DNA of 64,000 nucleotides from Thalassobaculum_A sp040219215 (GCF_040219215.1 NZ_JAVJSX010000003.1:124001-188000), one strand, 5' to 3'; positions 16,351 to 24,449 are shown, counted from the stretch's first letter. Numbers and translations are program-made. Notes: generated by a model from the sequence alone, not told the origin.

Positions 16351-17255
16351 GTGGGCCTGTGGTGGGTGTGCCAGTGCCGGGCGATGTCGATCCGCCGGCA
16401 GATCCAGACGTCGTCGAAGCCGGCAGCGTAGTCGAGGAACCGCGCAAGCGCCGCCGTCCGGCCCGGACGGCCGACCAGCCGGCAATGCAGGCCGACGTTC
16501 ATCATCTTCGGCGTCTCGGCACCCTCTGCACGCAACACGTCGAAACTGTCCTTCAGGTAGCTGAAGAACTGGTCACCGCTATTGAAGCCCTGGGCTGTGG
16601 CGAACCGCATGTCATTGGCGTCCAACGTGTACGGGATCACCAGATGCGGCCCCTTCGGCCCGACGACCCAGTACGGCAGGTCGTCGGCGTAGCTGTCGCT
16701 GTCGTAGAGGAAGCCGCCCTCGTCCATGACCAACTGCCGGGTCTGCGGGCTGATCCTGCCGGTGTACCAGCCAAGCGGCCGGCTGCCGGTGGCCTCGGTG
16801 TGCAGGCGGATCGCCTCGTGCAGTTGGCGCCGCTCTTCGTCGACCGGCATGTCCTGATAGTCGATCCAGCGCAAGGCGTGGCTGGCGATCTCCCAGTCGG
16901 CCTCCTTCATGGCGGCTACCGCCTCGGGGTTGCGCACCAGCGCCGCCGTCACCCCGTAGACGGTGACCGGCAGCTTGCGTGACGTGAACGTACGCCACAG
17001 CCGCCAGAACCCGGCGCGCGATCCGTACTCATAGATCGATTCCATGTTCATGTTGCGCTTGCCGACCAGTGGCTGGGCGCCGACGATCTCCGACAGGAAC
17101 GCCTCAGACGCCGGATCGCCGTCAAGGATGGTGTTCTCGGCGCCCTCCTCGTAGTTGATCACGAACTGCAGGGCGAGCTTGGCGCCGTTCGGCCACGCCG
17201 CCTGGGGCGGGGTGCGGCCGTAGCCGATCATGTCGCGGGGATAGTCCGGATTCAC
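16347..17255 (-). CDS. puuE: Allantoinase PuuE-type polysaccharide deacetylase family protein
   Basis: 302 residues, close to the metal-independent allantoinase PuuE in length and sequence. Matches include PRDMIGYGRTPPQAAWP, LQFVINYEEGAEN, YEYGSRAGFWRLWR and EIASHALRWIDYQDMP, all features of the PuuE branch of the NodB-type carbohydrate esterase 4 fold. PuuE opens the hydantoin ring of allantoin to allantoate. Initiation is at GTG (17255) with GGAG 8 nt upstream. A paralogue lies just upstream at 17328, so substrate roles may be split between the two; allantoin itself is likely but not proven. Confidence 0.82.
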   Translation of the reverse strand: MNPDYPRDMIGYGRTPPQAAWPNGAKLALQFVINYEEGAENTILDGDPASEAFLSEIVGAQPLVGKRNMNMESIYEYGSRAGFWRLWRTFTSRKLPVTVYGVTAALVRNPEAVAAMKEADWEIASHALRWIDYQDMPVDEERRQLHEAIRLHTEATGSRPLGWYTGRISPQTRQLVMDEGGFLYDSDSYADDLPYWVVGPKGPHLVIPYTLDANDMRFATAQGFNSGDQFFSYLKDSFDVLRAEGAETPKMMNVGLHCRLVGRPGRTAALARFLDYAAGFDDVWICRRIDIARHWHTHHRPT

Positions 17256-17327
17256 GTTTCGATCTCCTTGAGCGCAGACACCTTGGCGGTGCGCCTGCTC
17301 CTGTCGATCATCCGCACCGTGGCGGGG

Positions 17328-18245
17328 TTAGTCCACACCCCTCCATTCCGGCAAGCCGTTCAGCGAACGCCAGTGATGCGCAATGGCGTCGCGGCGGGTC
17401 ACCCAGATCTGTCCGCGCTTTCGGATGTGAGCCATGACCATCTCCAGACCGGCAATGCGCGCCGGCCGGCCGATGATCCGCAGATGCAGGCCGATCGACA
17501 TCATGGACGGGCCGCGGCGGCCGGCCTCCTCCCACAACCAGTCGATGGCGTCGATGCAGTAGCGCGCGAAATCGTCGGCGTGGGTGAAGCCACCTTGGCG
17601 CTGAAAACGCATGTCGTTGGTGTCGAAGGCGTAGGGCAGAACCACGTGCGGCCGATCACCGACCGGGAGGATGAACGGCAGGTCGTCGTTGTAGTGGTCG
17701 CTGTCGTATAGGAAGCCCCCCTCCTCGACCAGCAGGCGCCGCGTGTTCGGGCTCGGCGCCGACCGGGTGTGCCAACCCACGGGCCGCACCCCGGCCGAAT
17801 CGCGTATGGCTGATACCGCCCGGTCGATCACGGATTTCTCATGCACCTCATCCATTCCGGCGTGCCGTTCCCACCGGTAGGAATGGCAGGAGATCTCGTG
17901 GCCGCGAGCGCGTGCATCCGGGCCGAGCCAGGGCGACAGCTCCAGCGCCCGGGCGCAGCAGTTCATGGTCGCCGGCATGTCGTAGCGATCGAACAGTTCC
18001 ATGATCCGCCAATAGCCGGCGCGGGTACCGTAGTCGAAATGGCTGTCCTTGCAGGGGTCGGGAGCGCCAGTGACCTCCTCGACCACCTCGTAGACCGCCT
18101 CGTTGCGCTCGTCGCCGAGGCTGACCGACAGCTCGGCGCCCTCCTCGACATTGATCACGAACGAGAGGGCCAGCCGCGCATCGGCCGGCCAGTTCGGATC
18201 GGGTCGCTGATCGCCATAACCCAGGAGATCACGCCCGCCGGTCAC
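17328..18245 (-). CDS. Second PuuE-like polysaccharide deacetylase family protein
   Basis: 305 residues, the same family and layout as its neighbour at 16347: LLGYGDQRPDPNWP, LSFVINVEEGAELSV, FDYGTRAGYWRIME and HEISCHSYRWERH correspond position by position. It starts at GTG 18245 within the end of the racemase-like gene (GTGA overlap, 4 bp) and is followed by a 72-nt gap before puuE. The divergence from PuuE is large enough that a different ring-opening or deacylation reaction is plausible. Likely a cytoplasmic amidohydrolase acting on the compound brought in by the TRAP system. Confidence 0.82.
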   Translation of the reverse strand: MTGGRDLLGYGDQRPDPNWPADARLALSFVINVEEGAELSVSLGDERNEAVYEVVEEVTGAPDPCKDSHFDYGTRAGYWRIMELFDRYDMPATMNCCARALELSPWLGPDARARGHEISCHSYRWERHAGMDEVHEKSVIDRAVSAIRDSAGVRPVGWHTRSAPSPNTRRLLVEEGGFLYDSDHYNDDLPFILPVGDRPHVVLPYAFDTNDMRFQRQGGFTHADDFARYCIDAIDWLWEEAGRRGPSMMSIGLHLRIIGRPARIAGLEMVMAHIRKRGQIWVTRRDAIAHHWRSLNGLPEWRGVD

Positions 18246-18919
18246 GCTGCGTCACCGCGCGACAGGGCCGCCACCATGCGCCGCACGGCAGCCGGCACCG
18301 GTTCGATCAACGGCACAGGGGAGGTCGGCGCCAGTGTCCGCGCGGCGTCGGCCAGCGGCCCGCCGCCGACCACCACCGCCTCGGCGCCATCGTCGCGCAC
18401 CGTGCGTCGGATCAGTTCGTCCAGCGCCGCGACCAGTCGATCGGCATCGGCCATGAGGGTTTGCGGATCCTCGGTCGTGCCCGGGATCGCCACCAGACGT
18501 TCGGTCAGGCCAAGAGCGGTTGCGTAGCGGCGTACGCAGTCGATCAGGCCGGGCGTGGTCATCAGCACCGCGAACCGCCCGATCGCCGCCGCTTCGCGCA
18601 TCGAGGACTCGCCGATGCCCACGACCGGCACACCCAGCCGCTGCCGCATGTGGTCGATGCCCGGATCGACGAACGCCGACAGGATCACCCCGTCGCCGTG
18701 ATCCGTGGTGCGGTTGGAATCATCGATCACCGCCCGCGTCGCCAATGCGCTCCCGGAATCGTCGACGATCAATCGCGGCGACGCCGCCGTGGTCGACCCG
18801 TCGATCCGCAGCCAGTCCGGTGCCGCCGCCCGCGCGGCGACCAGCATGCGTTCGGTCGCCCGACTGTCCGAGTTCGGGTTGATCAGCCTGATCGACCGCC
18901 GTTCTGTCGCATCCGTCAT
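18242..18919 (-). CDS. Asp/Glu/hydantoin racemase family protein lacking both catalytic cysteines
   Basis: 225 residues in the hydantoin racemase fold: RLINPNSDSRATERML at the N-terminus, VDPGIDHMRQRLGVPVVGIGE in the middle (split), and VVVGGGPLAD near the C-terminus. Family racemases use one Cys in a CFxDPG motif and another in GCAG; here these positions are Ala82 (SAFVDPG) and Gly186/187 (VGGGP). The only Cys is Cys128, outside both motifs. It overlaps the TRAP large permease and the next deacetylase by 4 bp each. Likely a ligand-binding or lyase-like relative rather than a two-base racemase. Confidence 0.82.
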   Translation of the reverse strand: MTDATERRSIRLINPNSDSRATERMLVAARAAAPDWLRIDGSTTAASPRLIVDDSGSALATRAVIDDSNRTTDHGDGVILSAFVDPGIDHMRQRLGVPVVGIGESSMREAAAIGRFAVLMTTPGLIDCVRRYATALGLTERLVAIPGTTEDPQTLMADADRLVAALDELIRRTVRDDGAEAVVVGGGPLADAARTLAPTSPVPLIEPVPAAVRRMVAALSRGDAA

Positions 18920-20223
18920 CGTGAACTCACCATCCACTCGACCGGCCACAGCACGAGCTGCGGGAACACCGTGATAACCACAATGCCCAACAGCATCAGG
19001 AAGAAGAACGGCATGGCCGCGCGGGTGACCTGCAGGATGTCGCGCCCGGTCATGCCTTGGAGGACGAACAGGTTGAATCCGACCGGCGGCGTTATCTGCG
19101 CCATCTCCACGACGATCACCGTGAAGATGCCGAACCACACCAGGTCGATGCCCGCCGCCTGCACCATCGGCAGCACCACCGCGGCGGTCAGCACCATCAT
19201 CGACACGCCATCAAGGAAGCAGCCGAGGAAGATGTACAGAATCGTCAGCACGACAAGCAGCATCGTCGGTGAAAGGTCGAACGAATCCACGTAGCCCGCC
19301 AGCACCCGTGGTACGCCGGTGAAGCCCATGGCGATCGACAGGAACGCCGCGCCACCCAGGATGAAGGCGATCATGCAGGAGGTGCGGACCGCGCCCATCA
19401 GGCTTTCCATGAACGAGCCCCAGGTGAGCGACTTCGACACCCAGGCCAACACCAGGGCTCCGAGCACCCCGATGGTCGCCGCCTCGGTCGGCGTTGCATA
19501 CCCGCCGTAGATCGACCCGATCACCACGAAGATCAGCAGGATCACCGGGATCAGCAGGCGCGACGCCCACACCTTCTCCCGGAAACTGACTCGTACGTCG
19601 TCCTTGGGCGCCAACGACGGATCGAGCGTCGTGCGGATCATCACGTAACCCATGAAGATCGCGATGATCACAATGCCCGGCAGCACGCCGGCAATGAACA
19701 TGCGCGATATCGACTGCTGGGCGATGACGCCATAGACGATCAGCATGATCGACGGCGGTATCAGCAGGCCCAGCGTGCCGGAACCGGCGAGCGTGCCGAT
19801 CGACAGGCCTTCATCGTACCCGCGCTTCTTCAGCTCGGGAATGCTCATCCGGCCGACGGTGGCGCAGGTGACCGCACTCGATCCGGCCACTGCCGCCATC
19901 ACGCCGCACCCGATGATGTTCACATGGAACAGCCCGCCCGGCAGCCGCGCCAGCCAAGGTGCCAGACCGTTGAACATGTCGGACGACAGCCTCGTTCTGA
20001 ACAGAATCTCGCCCATCCACACGAACAGCGGCAGCGCGGTCAGTGCCCAGTTCCAGCTGGCATCCCACACGGTGCTGGCCAGCAGCGACCCCGCCGGCGC
20101 CGGCGAGAAGAACTCCAGCGCCACGAAGCCCACGGCCAGCAGGGCGGGAGCCACCCACAACCCGCTCGCCAGCAGCACCAGCATGACGCCGAACAGCAGA
20201 AGGGAAATTGCGCCGGCGTCCAT
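18916..20223 (-). CDS. dctM: TRAP transporter large permease, DctM type
   Basis: 435 residues with about 12 membrane helices, the DctM channel subunit of a tripartite ATP-independent periplasmic transporter. Seen: FVWMGEILFRTRLSSDMFNGL near residue 70 and the family block GVMAAVAGSSAVTCATVGRM, followed by LAGSGTLGLLIPPSIMLIVYG (split). The ATG at 20223 shares one base with the dctQ stop (TGATG); a GTG at 20226 is the alternative. Uses the sodium or proton gradient to move an anionic substrate from the receptor into the cell. Confidence 0.94.
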   Translation of the reverse strand: MDAGAISLLLFGVMLVLLASGLWVAPALLAVGFVALEFFSPAPAGSLLASTVWDASWNWALTALPLFVWMGEILFRTRLSSDMFNGLAPWLARLPGGLFHVNIIGCGVMAAVAGSSAVTCATVGRMSIPELKKRGYDEGLSIGTLAGSGTLGLLIPPSIMLIVYGVIAQQSISRMFIAGVLPGIVIIAIFMGYVMIRTTLDPSLAPKDDVRVSFREKVWASRLLIPVILLIFVVIGSIYGGYATPTEAATIGVLGALVLAWVSKSLTWGSFMESLMGAVRTSCMIAFILGGAAFLSIAMGFTGVPRVLAGYVDSFDLSPTMLLVVLTILYIFLGCFLDGVSMMVLTAAVVLPMVQAAGIDLVWFGIFTVIVVEMAQITPPVGFNLFVLQGMTGRDILQVTRAAMPFFFLMLLGIVVITVFPQLVLWPVEWMVSSR

Positions 20224-20768
20224 CACGAGCCTCCCGCCGGCGCACCGGCATCCGACGGCGTGTTGCCCAACACGGTCTCGGCGTTGGCCTCATAGGACGG
20301 CGTCGCACCGGACAACACCCGCACGAATTCGTCGAGCAGTGCCACCGTCAGGATGAACGAGCCGACCGCCATGGCGGAACGTGGAATCCAGAACGGCACC
20401 GCCAACAGGCCGGGGCTGATCTCATGGAAAACGTAGGAGTAGTAGACAAGGTCGCCGGCCCAGTAGGTGAAGTAGGCCATCGCGGCGAACATGAAACCGA
20501 TCGTCCAGAGCTCGACCCCCTGACGAACCCGCCCCTTGGACAGGCCGATCAGCAGGTTCACACGGATATGCGCACCCTGCTTGAAGGTGTGCGCCAGTCC
20601 CAGAAACGTCGCAGCAGCCATGCTGAACCCGGCGCTTTCGGTCGAGTCGACCGCAACGCCGAAGAACCGGCCGACGATCTGGGCCACCACCGTGGCGGCG
20701 ATCGCCACCAGGAACACCGCGGCCGCATAGCCGCTCCACAGATAGAGAGTATCAAGCGCGCGTCGCAC
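20223..20768 (-). CDS. dctQ: TRAP transporter small permease, DctQ type
   Basis: 181 residues with four membrane helices and the family pattern VAQIVGRFFGVAVDSTESAGF, then LAHTFKQGAHIRVNLL (each read separately), which is the small membrane subunit DctQ. Initiation is at GTG 20768 with GAGG 6 nt upstream. It lies 69 nt after the receptor gene, separated by a strong hairpin, and is coupled to dctM. Confidence 0.92.
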   Translation of the reverse strand: MRRALDTLYLWSGYAAAVFLVAIAATVVAQIVGRFFGVAVDSTESAGFSMAAATFLGLAHTFKQGAHIRVNLLIGLSKGRVRQGVELWTIGFMFAAMAYFTYWAGDLVYYSYVFHEISPGLLAVPFWIPRSAMAVGSFILTVALLDEFVRVLSGATPSYEANAETVLGNTPSDAGAPAGGS

Positions 20769-20799
20769 GGGCCGCCTCGGTGCTGGAATGTGAAAGAAC

Positions 20800-20823
20800 C
20801 CCGGCCGCCGTTCGGCGGCCGGG
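20800..20823 (-). terminator. Hairpin between TRAP receptor and membrane subunit genes
   Basis: An 11-bp perfect inverted repeat (CCCGGCCGCCG / CGGCGGCCGGG) with a two-base centre, so effectively a 10-bp stem and tetraloop. On the minus strand it is followed by GTTCTTTCAC, a short T-rich tail. It stands 14 nt after the dctP stop and 32 nt before the dctQ start, so it can act as a partial terminator or 3' stabiliser of receptor mRNA. Confidence 0.65.
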
Positions 20824-20837
20824 TACGTTTCATGCGA

Positions 20838-21818
20838 TCACTGCAGTGCGAGGTAGCGGTCGAGGACCGCGGCCGCTTCCGGGCTCGCGGTCTTGCGCCA
20901 ATCGTCCATCATCACCGCACCGATCTTCTTCATGGCATCGATGACCTGCGGCGGCGCGTTCGACGTGGTCATGCCGTTCTTCGCCAGGATCTTCATCTGG
21001 TCGGAGGTGGTCTGCGCGCTCATCTCCCAGCCGCGAAGCTCGGCCTTCGCCGCGGCCGCCAGGATTCCGGCCTTGTCGGCATCCGACAGCGCCGAGAAGT
21101 AGCGTTCGCTGACGATCACCGCGTTCTTCGACAGGATGGCACCGGCATAGGTGAAATGGCTGGTGTTATCCCACGCCTGGATGTCGATGCCGGTCTGCGG
21201 GCTGGTGAACAGCGCCTCGATCAAGCCGGTCGAGAACGCCTGCGGCACCTCGGCAAACGGCAGGATGGTGGCGTTGAACCCGAGCATCTCGCCCATCTTC
21301 TGGGTAGCGATCGAGTAGATCCGCAGCTTCTTGGCCTTGAAGTCCTCGGTCGAGTTCACCGGGAACTTCGTGTAGAAGCCCTGCCCCGGCCATGGCGCGT
21401 AGTACAGAATCCGCATGCCGTCCTTGGCGAACTTGTCGGCAAAGTAACTTTTCTGAAGGTCTTTCAGCAGCCAGGCTTCGGCATAGTTCGAGGCGATGAA
21501 CGGCAGCCCCGCGAGGATGTACATCGGATCCTCGTTGCCGTAGACGCCGAGCCTCAACTCCCCGATCGGCACATGACCGCGCTGTACCGCCGTCTTGATG
21601 GCGTCGAGCTTGATCAGCGAGTCATTCGAATTGAGATTGATCTTGACGCTGGTGGTCTTCCCCACTTCGTCGATGAAAGCCCGGATATTCTTGGTATGGA
21701 AGTTGTCCTCCGAATACCCCGAAGCCATGATCCAGTCGACCGCCAGCGCCGGTCCGCTCGCCAGCGCGAGCGTGGCGCCCACGACGGCGGACGCCACTGT
21801 GTTGCGTGTCCAAGCCAT
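20838..21818 (-). CDS. dctP: TRAP transporter substrate-binding protein, DctP type
   Basis: 326 residues with a Sec signal peptide (residues 1-25, cleavage after GPALA). The mature part has the DctP/TAXI-like layout: SGYSEDNFHTKNIRAFIDEV, LRIYSIATQKMGEMLGFN with the conserved Arg that binds a substrate carboxylate, and VPQAFSTGLIEALFTSP. ATG at 21818 has AGGAGG about 10 nt upstream; an upstream ATG at 21866 would add a non-signal tail. First gene of the eight-gene minus-strand unit; the substrate is probably an anionic ureide or hydantoin-derived acid, by context only. Confidence 0.92.
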   Translation of the reverse strand: MAWTRNTVASAVVGATLALASGPALAVDWIMASGYSEDNFHTKNIRAFIDEVGKTTSVKINLNSNDSLIKLDAIKTAVQRGHVPIGELRLGVYGNEDPMYILAGLPFIASNYAEAWLLKDLQKSYFADKFAKDGMRILYYAPWPGQGFYTKFPVNSTEDFKAKKLRIYSIATQKMGEMLGFNATILPFAEVPQAFSTGLIEALFTSPQTGIDIQAWDNTSHFTYAGAILSKNAVIVSERYFSALSDADKAGILAAAAKAELRGWEMSAQTTSDQMKILAKNGMTTSNAPPQVIDAMKKIGAVMMDDWRKTASPEAAAVLDRYLALQ

Positions 21819-22117
21819 CCCCGAAATCCTCCTGCATTGATGCGCCCGTCCGGCTCCCCCGACCAATCGGTTGAAGAAGCGGACCGCTTGATGCCCGCCT
21901 GCGCGGACCCGCTACATTAGCAAGATCGAGTCCATCAGGCACACCCCTGGGAATCCCGCGGTCTGTCGCCACTCCAGGTCGACCCGGTGCACAGTTCGCC
22001 ATTTTGCAGTGCACAATACGCGGGCATGACGCAGGTTGACTGGCGGTTTTGCGGGCGGATCGAAACCTCAGGCATCGAGCGTGCATTGCAATGACGGAAC
22101 AACACCAGGGAGCCGGC
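21819..22117. promoter_or_regulatory. Divergent intergenic region with paired GTGCACA repeats
   Basis: 299 nt separate dctP (minus) from msrQ (plus). GTGCACA occurs at 21987-21993 and again at 22009-22015, exactly 22 bp apart (two helical turns), each followed four bases later by CGC. GTGCAC is itself palindromic, so this looks like a tandem operator. CATTGCAATG, a 10-bp palindrome, lies at 22084-22093. No gene or RNA is visible, and no clear -35/-10 pair for either direction. Confidence 0.4.
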
Positions 22118-23005
22118 ATGCCAACAGCGACCAGCACGATCCGCCCGGGCGGGCCAAGGCGATCCTCATGGCGCGTCTACCTGCCGTGGACCGATGGCGC
22201 CGGCCGGTTCTCCTTCCTCGTGCTCGTCGTTTTCCTGGCGTTGCTGACGCCCGCCGCGCTGCTGGCCCTCGACGCTGCGACCGGCCAGCTCGGCCCGCGC
22301 CCCTGGAATCTCGCGATCCATCGGGTGGGCTGGTGGACAGTCATGTTCCTGATGGCGTCGCTGGCCGTCACCCCACTGCGCCGGGCTTTGCGCTGGAACG
22401 GCTTGATCGGCGTGCGACGGATGATCGGCGTCGCCGCGTTCACCGCCGCCATGCTTCATCTAGTGCTCTATGCCGGAGAACAGGCGTGGGATCTGCTGAA
22501 GGTGTCCAGCGAGATCGTGCTGCGGATCTACCTGGCGATCGGCCTTGCCGCGCTGCTGGGACTCGGCGCGCTCGCCGCGACGTCAACCGACGGCATGGTG
22601 CGTCGGCTCGGCGGCAAGCGCTGGCAGCTTCTGCACCGGTTGACCTATCCGATCGCGGTACTGGCGCTCGTTCACTTCTTCATGCAGATCAAGGCGGACA
22701 TCACCCAACCGATCCTGTTCAGCGGGCTGCTCGTCTGGCTGATGGCGTACCGCCTGTGGCGCAGCCGGATCGGCGACCCTGGCATCCCGGGGCTGGTCGC
22801 CTTGGCGGTCGCTGCGGGAGTGCTCACCGCGCTGGGCGAAACGGTCGGCATCGCCTGGGTTTACCGCGCGCCGGCCTGGAGCGTCGTCCAGGCACACTTC
22901 GATACTGCCATCGGCATCCGACCGGCCTGGTGGGTGCTGGCTGCGGGTCTCGCCGTCGCGGCCGCCGCCGCGTTCCGCCGGCAGCCGCGTCGCGTGATCG
23001 CCTGA
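22118..23005 (+). CDS. msrQ: MsrQ, heme-binding membrane subunit of methionine sulfoxide reductase
   Basis: 295 residues, six membrane helices of the ferric-reductase-like (YedZ) domain. Heme-ligand type histidines are present in IHRVGWWTVMF, AMLHLVLYAGE, LLHRLTYPIA and LVHFFMQIKAD. MsrQ passes electrons from the inner-membrane quinone pool to the periplasmic molybdoenzyme MsrP, which repairs oxidised methionines. The ATG at 22118 has AGGGA 7 nt upstream; 22091 is an alternative without a ribosome site. MsrP, normally the adjacent gene, is not here: the neighbours are a TRAP operon and upp. Confidence 0.88.
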   Translation: MPTATSTIRPGGPRRSSWRVYLPWTDGAGRFSFLVLVVFLALLTPAALLALDAATGQLGPRPWNLAIHRVGWWTVMFLMASLAVTPLRRALRWNGLIGVRRMIGVAAFTAAMLHLVLYAGEQAWDLLKVSSEIVLRIYLAIGLAALLGLGALAATSTDGMVRRLGGKRWQLLHRLTYPIAVLALVHFFMQIKADITQPILFSGLLVWLMAYRLWRSRIGDPGIPGLVALAVAAGVLTALGETVGIAWVYRAPAWSVVQAHFDTAIGIRPAWWVLAAGLAVAAAAAFRRQPRRVIA

Positions 23006-23006
23006 C

Positions 23007-23642
23007 CTACTTGGTGCCGTACATCCGGTCGCCGGCATCGCCGAGGCCCGGCAGGATGTAGCCGTGGTCGTTCAACTGACGATCCACGGCCGCGGTATAG
23101 ATCGGAACGTCGGGGTGAGCCGCGTTGAATGCGGCAATCCCCTCCGGCGCCGCCAGCAGGCAGACGAACTTGATGCGCGTCGCCCCGGCGTCCTTCAGGC
23201 GCTGCACGGCGGCGGCGGCTGAGTTGCCGGTCGCCAGCATCGGGTCGACCGCAATGCACAGCCGGTCGCCGATCTGTTCCGGCAGCTTCATGTAGTACTC
23301 GACCGGCTTCAGCGACTTCGGATCGCGGTACAGTCCGACGTGCCCGACCCGGGCCGACGGAACCAGGTCCAGCATTCCATCCAGCAGGCCGTTTCCGGCG
23401 CGCAGGATCGACACGAAGCACAGCTTCTTGCCCTCCAGTTTCGGCGCCATCATCGTCTCGAGCGGGGTCTGAATCTCGATCATCGAGACCTCGAGGTCGC
23501 GCAGGACCTCATAGGCCAGCAGCAGGCTGATTTCCTGCAGCAACTGGCGGAACTTCGACGTTGCCGTCGTCGCCTCGCGCATGATCGTCAGCTTGTGGCG
23601 GATCAGCGGATGATCGACGACAACCGTGTTGGGGTGCGTCAT
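23007..23642 (-). CDS. upp: Uracil phosphoribosyltransferase
   Basis: 211 residues. It converts uracil and PRPP to UMP in pyrimidine salvage. The PRPP loop is DPMLATGNS (residues 133-141), uracil-binding and dimer segments are LRAGNGLLDGM and GLYRDPKSLKPVEYY, and the C-terminus GDAGDRMYGTK is diagnostic. The start at 23642 is the conserved MTHPN; an upstream ATG at 23696 is not. It converges with msrQ with one base between stops. A RutR-like regulator lies directly upstream and a RutR-box-like sequence overlaps a TTGACC -35 at about 23739-23745, so pyrimidine control is likely. Confidence 0.95.
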   Translation of the reverse strand: MTHPNTVVVDHPLIRHKLTIMREATTATSKFRQLLQEISLLLAYEVLRDLEVSMIEIQTPLETMMAPKLEGKKLCFVSILRAGNGLLDGMLDLVPSARVGHVGLYRDPKSLKPVEYYMKLPEQIGDRLCIAVDPMLATGNSAAAAVQRLKDAGATRIKFVCLLAAPEGIAAFNAAHPDVPIYTAAVDRQLNDHGYILPGLGDAGDRMYGTK

Positions 23643-23729
23643 GAGCACGGCCTCTCTCAGTCGGAACAGCGTGCCGTCGCCGGCCGGTACCGGCAAACGG
23701 TCTTGGCCCGCCCTTTAGCACACGGACCG

Positions 23730-23745
23730 CCGATCAGGTGGTCAA
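23730..23745 (-). promoter_or_regulatory. RutR-box-like operator upstream of upp
   Basis: CCGATCAGGTGGTCAA matches 11 of 14 defined bases of the E. coli RutR consensus TTGACCANNTGGTCAA, with one half-site perfect. On the minus strand it starts TTGACC, a possible -35 for upp, with TGCTAA 19 nt on. It overlaps the last codons of the RutR-like gene. The consensus is from memory of E. coli; relevance here rests on the adjacent regulator. Confidence 0.45.
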
Positions 23746-24449
23746 ATCTGACGCGCCGGTGCCACCGCCGCGGATGACGGGACCGGCACCCCCAGCCCCC
23801 TTAGGATGATCGCCGTCACCGTCTCAACGGCATCGCGGAATTCGCCGTCGTCCAGCCGGTCGACGCCCAGGACCGCCGTGACCTGGGGTGCGAAATCGGC
23901 ATAGGTCTGGGTCACTGCCCAGATCGTGAAGAACACATGCTCCGGCGGGAGGTCCGCCATCATGCCGCGGCGCTGCCAGGTGCGGAACACCGCGCCCTGC
24001 CGCTCCACCCACTCGCGCAGATAGCCCTGCAGGTACGCCCCGATCACCGGAGCGCCGGTGATCACCTCCATGGCGAACACCCGCGAGGCTTCCGGCCGCT
24101 CCTTCGACAGCGCCATCTTGCGTTCGATGTAGCCGGTCAGCGCTTGCGCGGGGTCGTCATCGACCTTGATCTCACCCAACGCGCCGAGCCAGACATCCAG
24201 GATGTCGGCGATCACCGCCTGGTACAGTGCTTCCTTGGTCTTGAAGTAGTAGAGCAGGTTGGCCTTTGGCAGGGCCACCTCCTCGGCGATCTCGTCCAGC
24301 CGGGCGCCGCGATAGCCGCGGCGCGCGAACACGCGTTCCGCGGCCGACAGGATCTCCCGGCGATTGCGTTCGCCAACCCGCCCACGACGCCGGGTCACAG
24401 AGACGGTCTTTGCAGGGAGGTCGGAGGCGGGCGCTTCGCTCATGCCCAC
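23742..24449 (-). CDS. TetR family regulator, RutR-like
   Basis: 235 residues. N-terminal TetR helix-turn-helix at residues ~28-75 (ILSAAERVFARRGYRGARL, then ALPKANLLYYFKTKEALYQ). The ligand domain carries SKERPEASRVFAMEVITGAP, a hallmark of the RutR branch, whose E. coli member senses uracil/thymine and controls pyrimidine and glutamine-linked genes. Position next to upp supports that role. An alternative start two codons downstream exists. Basic N-terminal extension TRRRGRVGERNRRE is longer than usual. Confidence 0.85.
   Translation of the reverse strand: MGMSEAPASDLPAKTVSVTRRRGRVGERNRREILSAAERVFARRGYRGARLDEIAEEVALPKANLLYYFKTKEALYQAVIADILDVWLGALGEIKVDDDPAQALTGYIERKMALSKERPEASRVFAMEVITGAPVIGAYLQGYLREWVERQGAVFRTWQRRGMMADLPPEHVFFTIWAVTQTYADFAPQVTAVLGVDRLDDGEFRDAVETVTAIILRGLGVPVPSSAAVAPARQI

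Noticed and set aside
23683..23694. Palindrome GCCGGTACCGGC upstream of upp
   Set aside because: Isolated and G+C-rich; the RutR-like site nearby is better supported.
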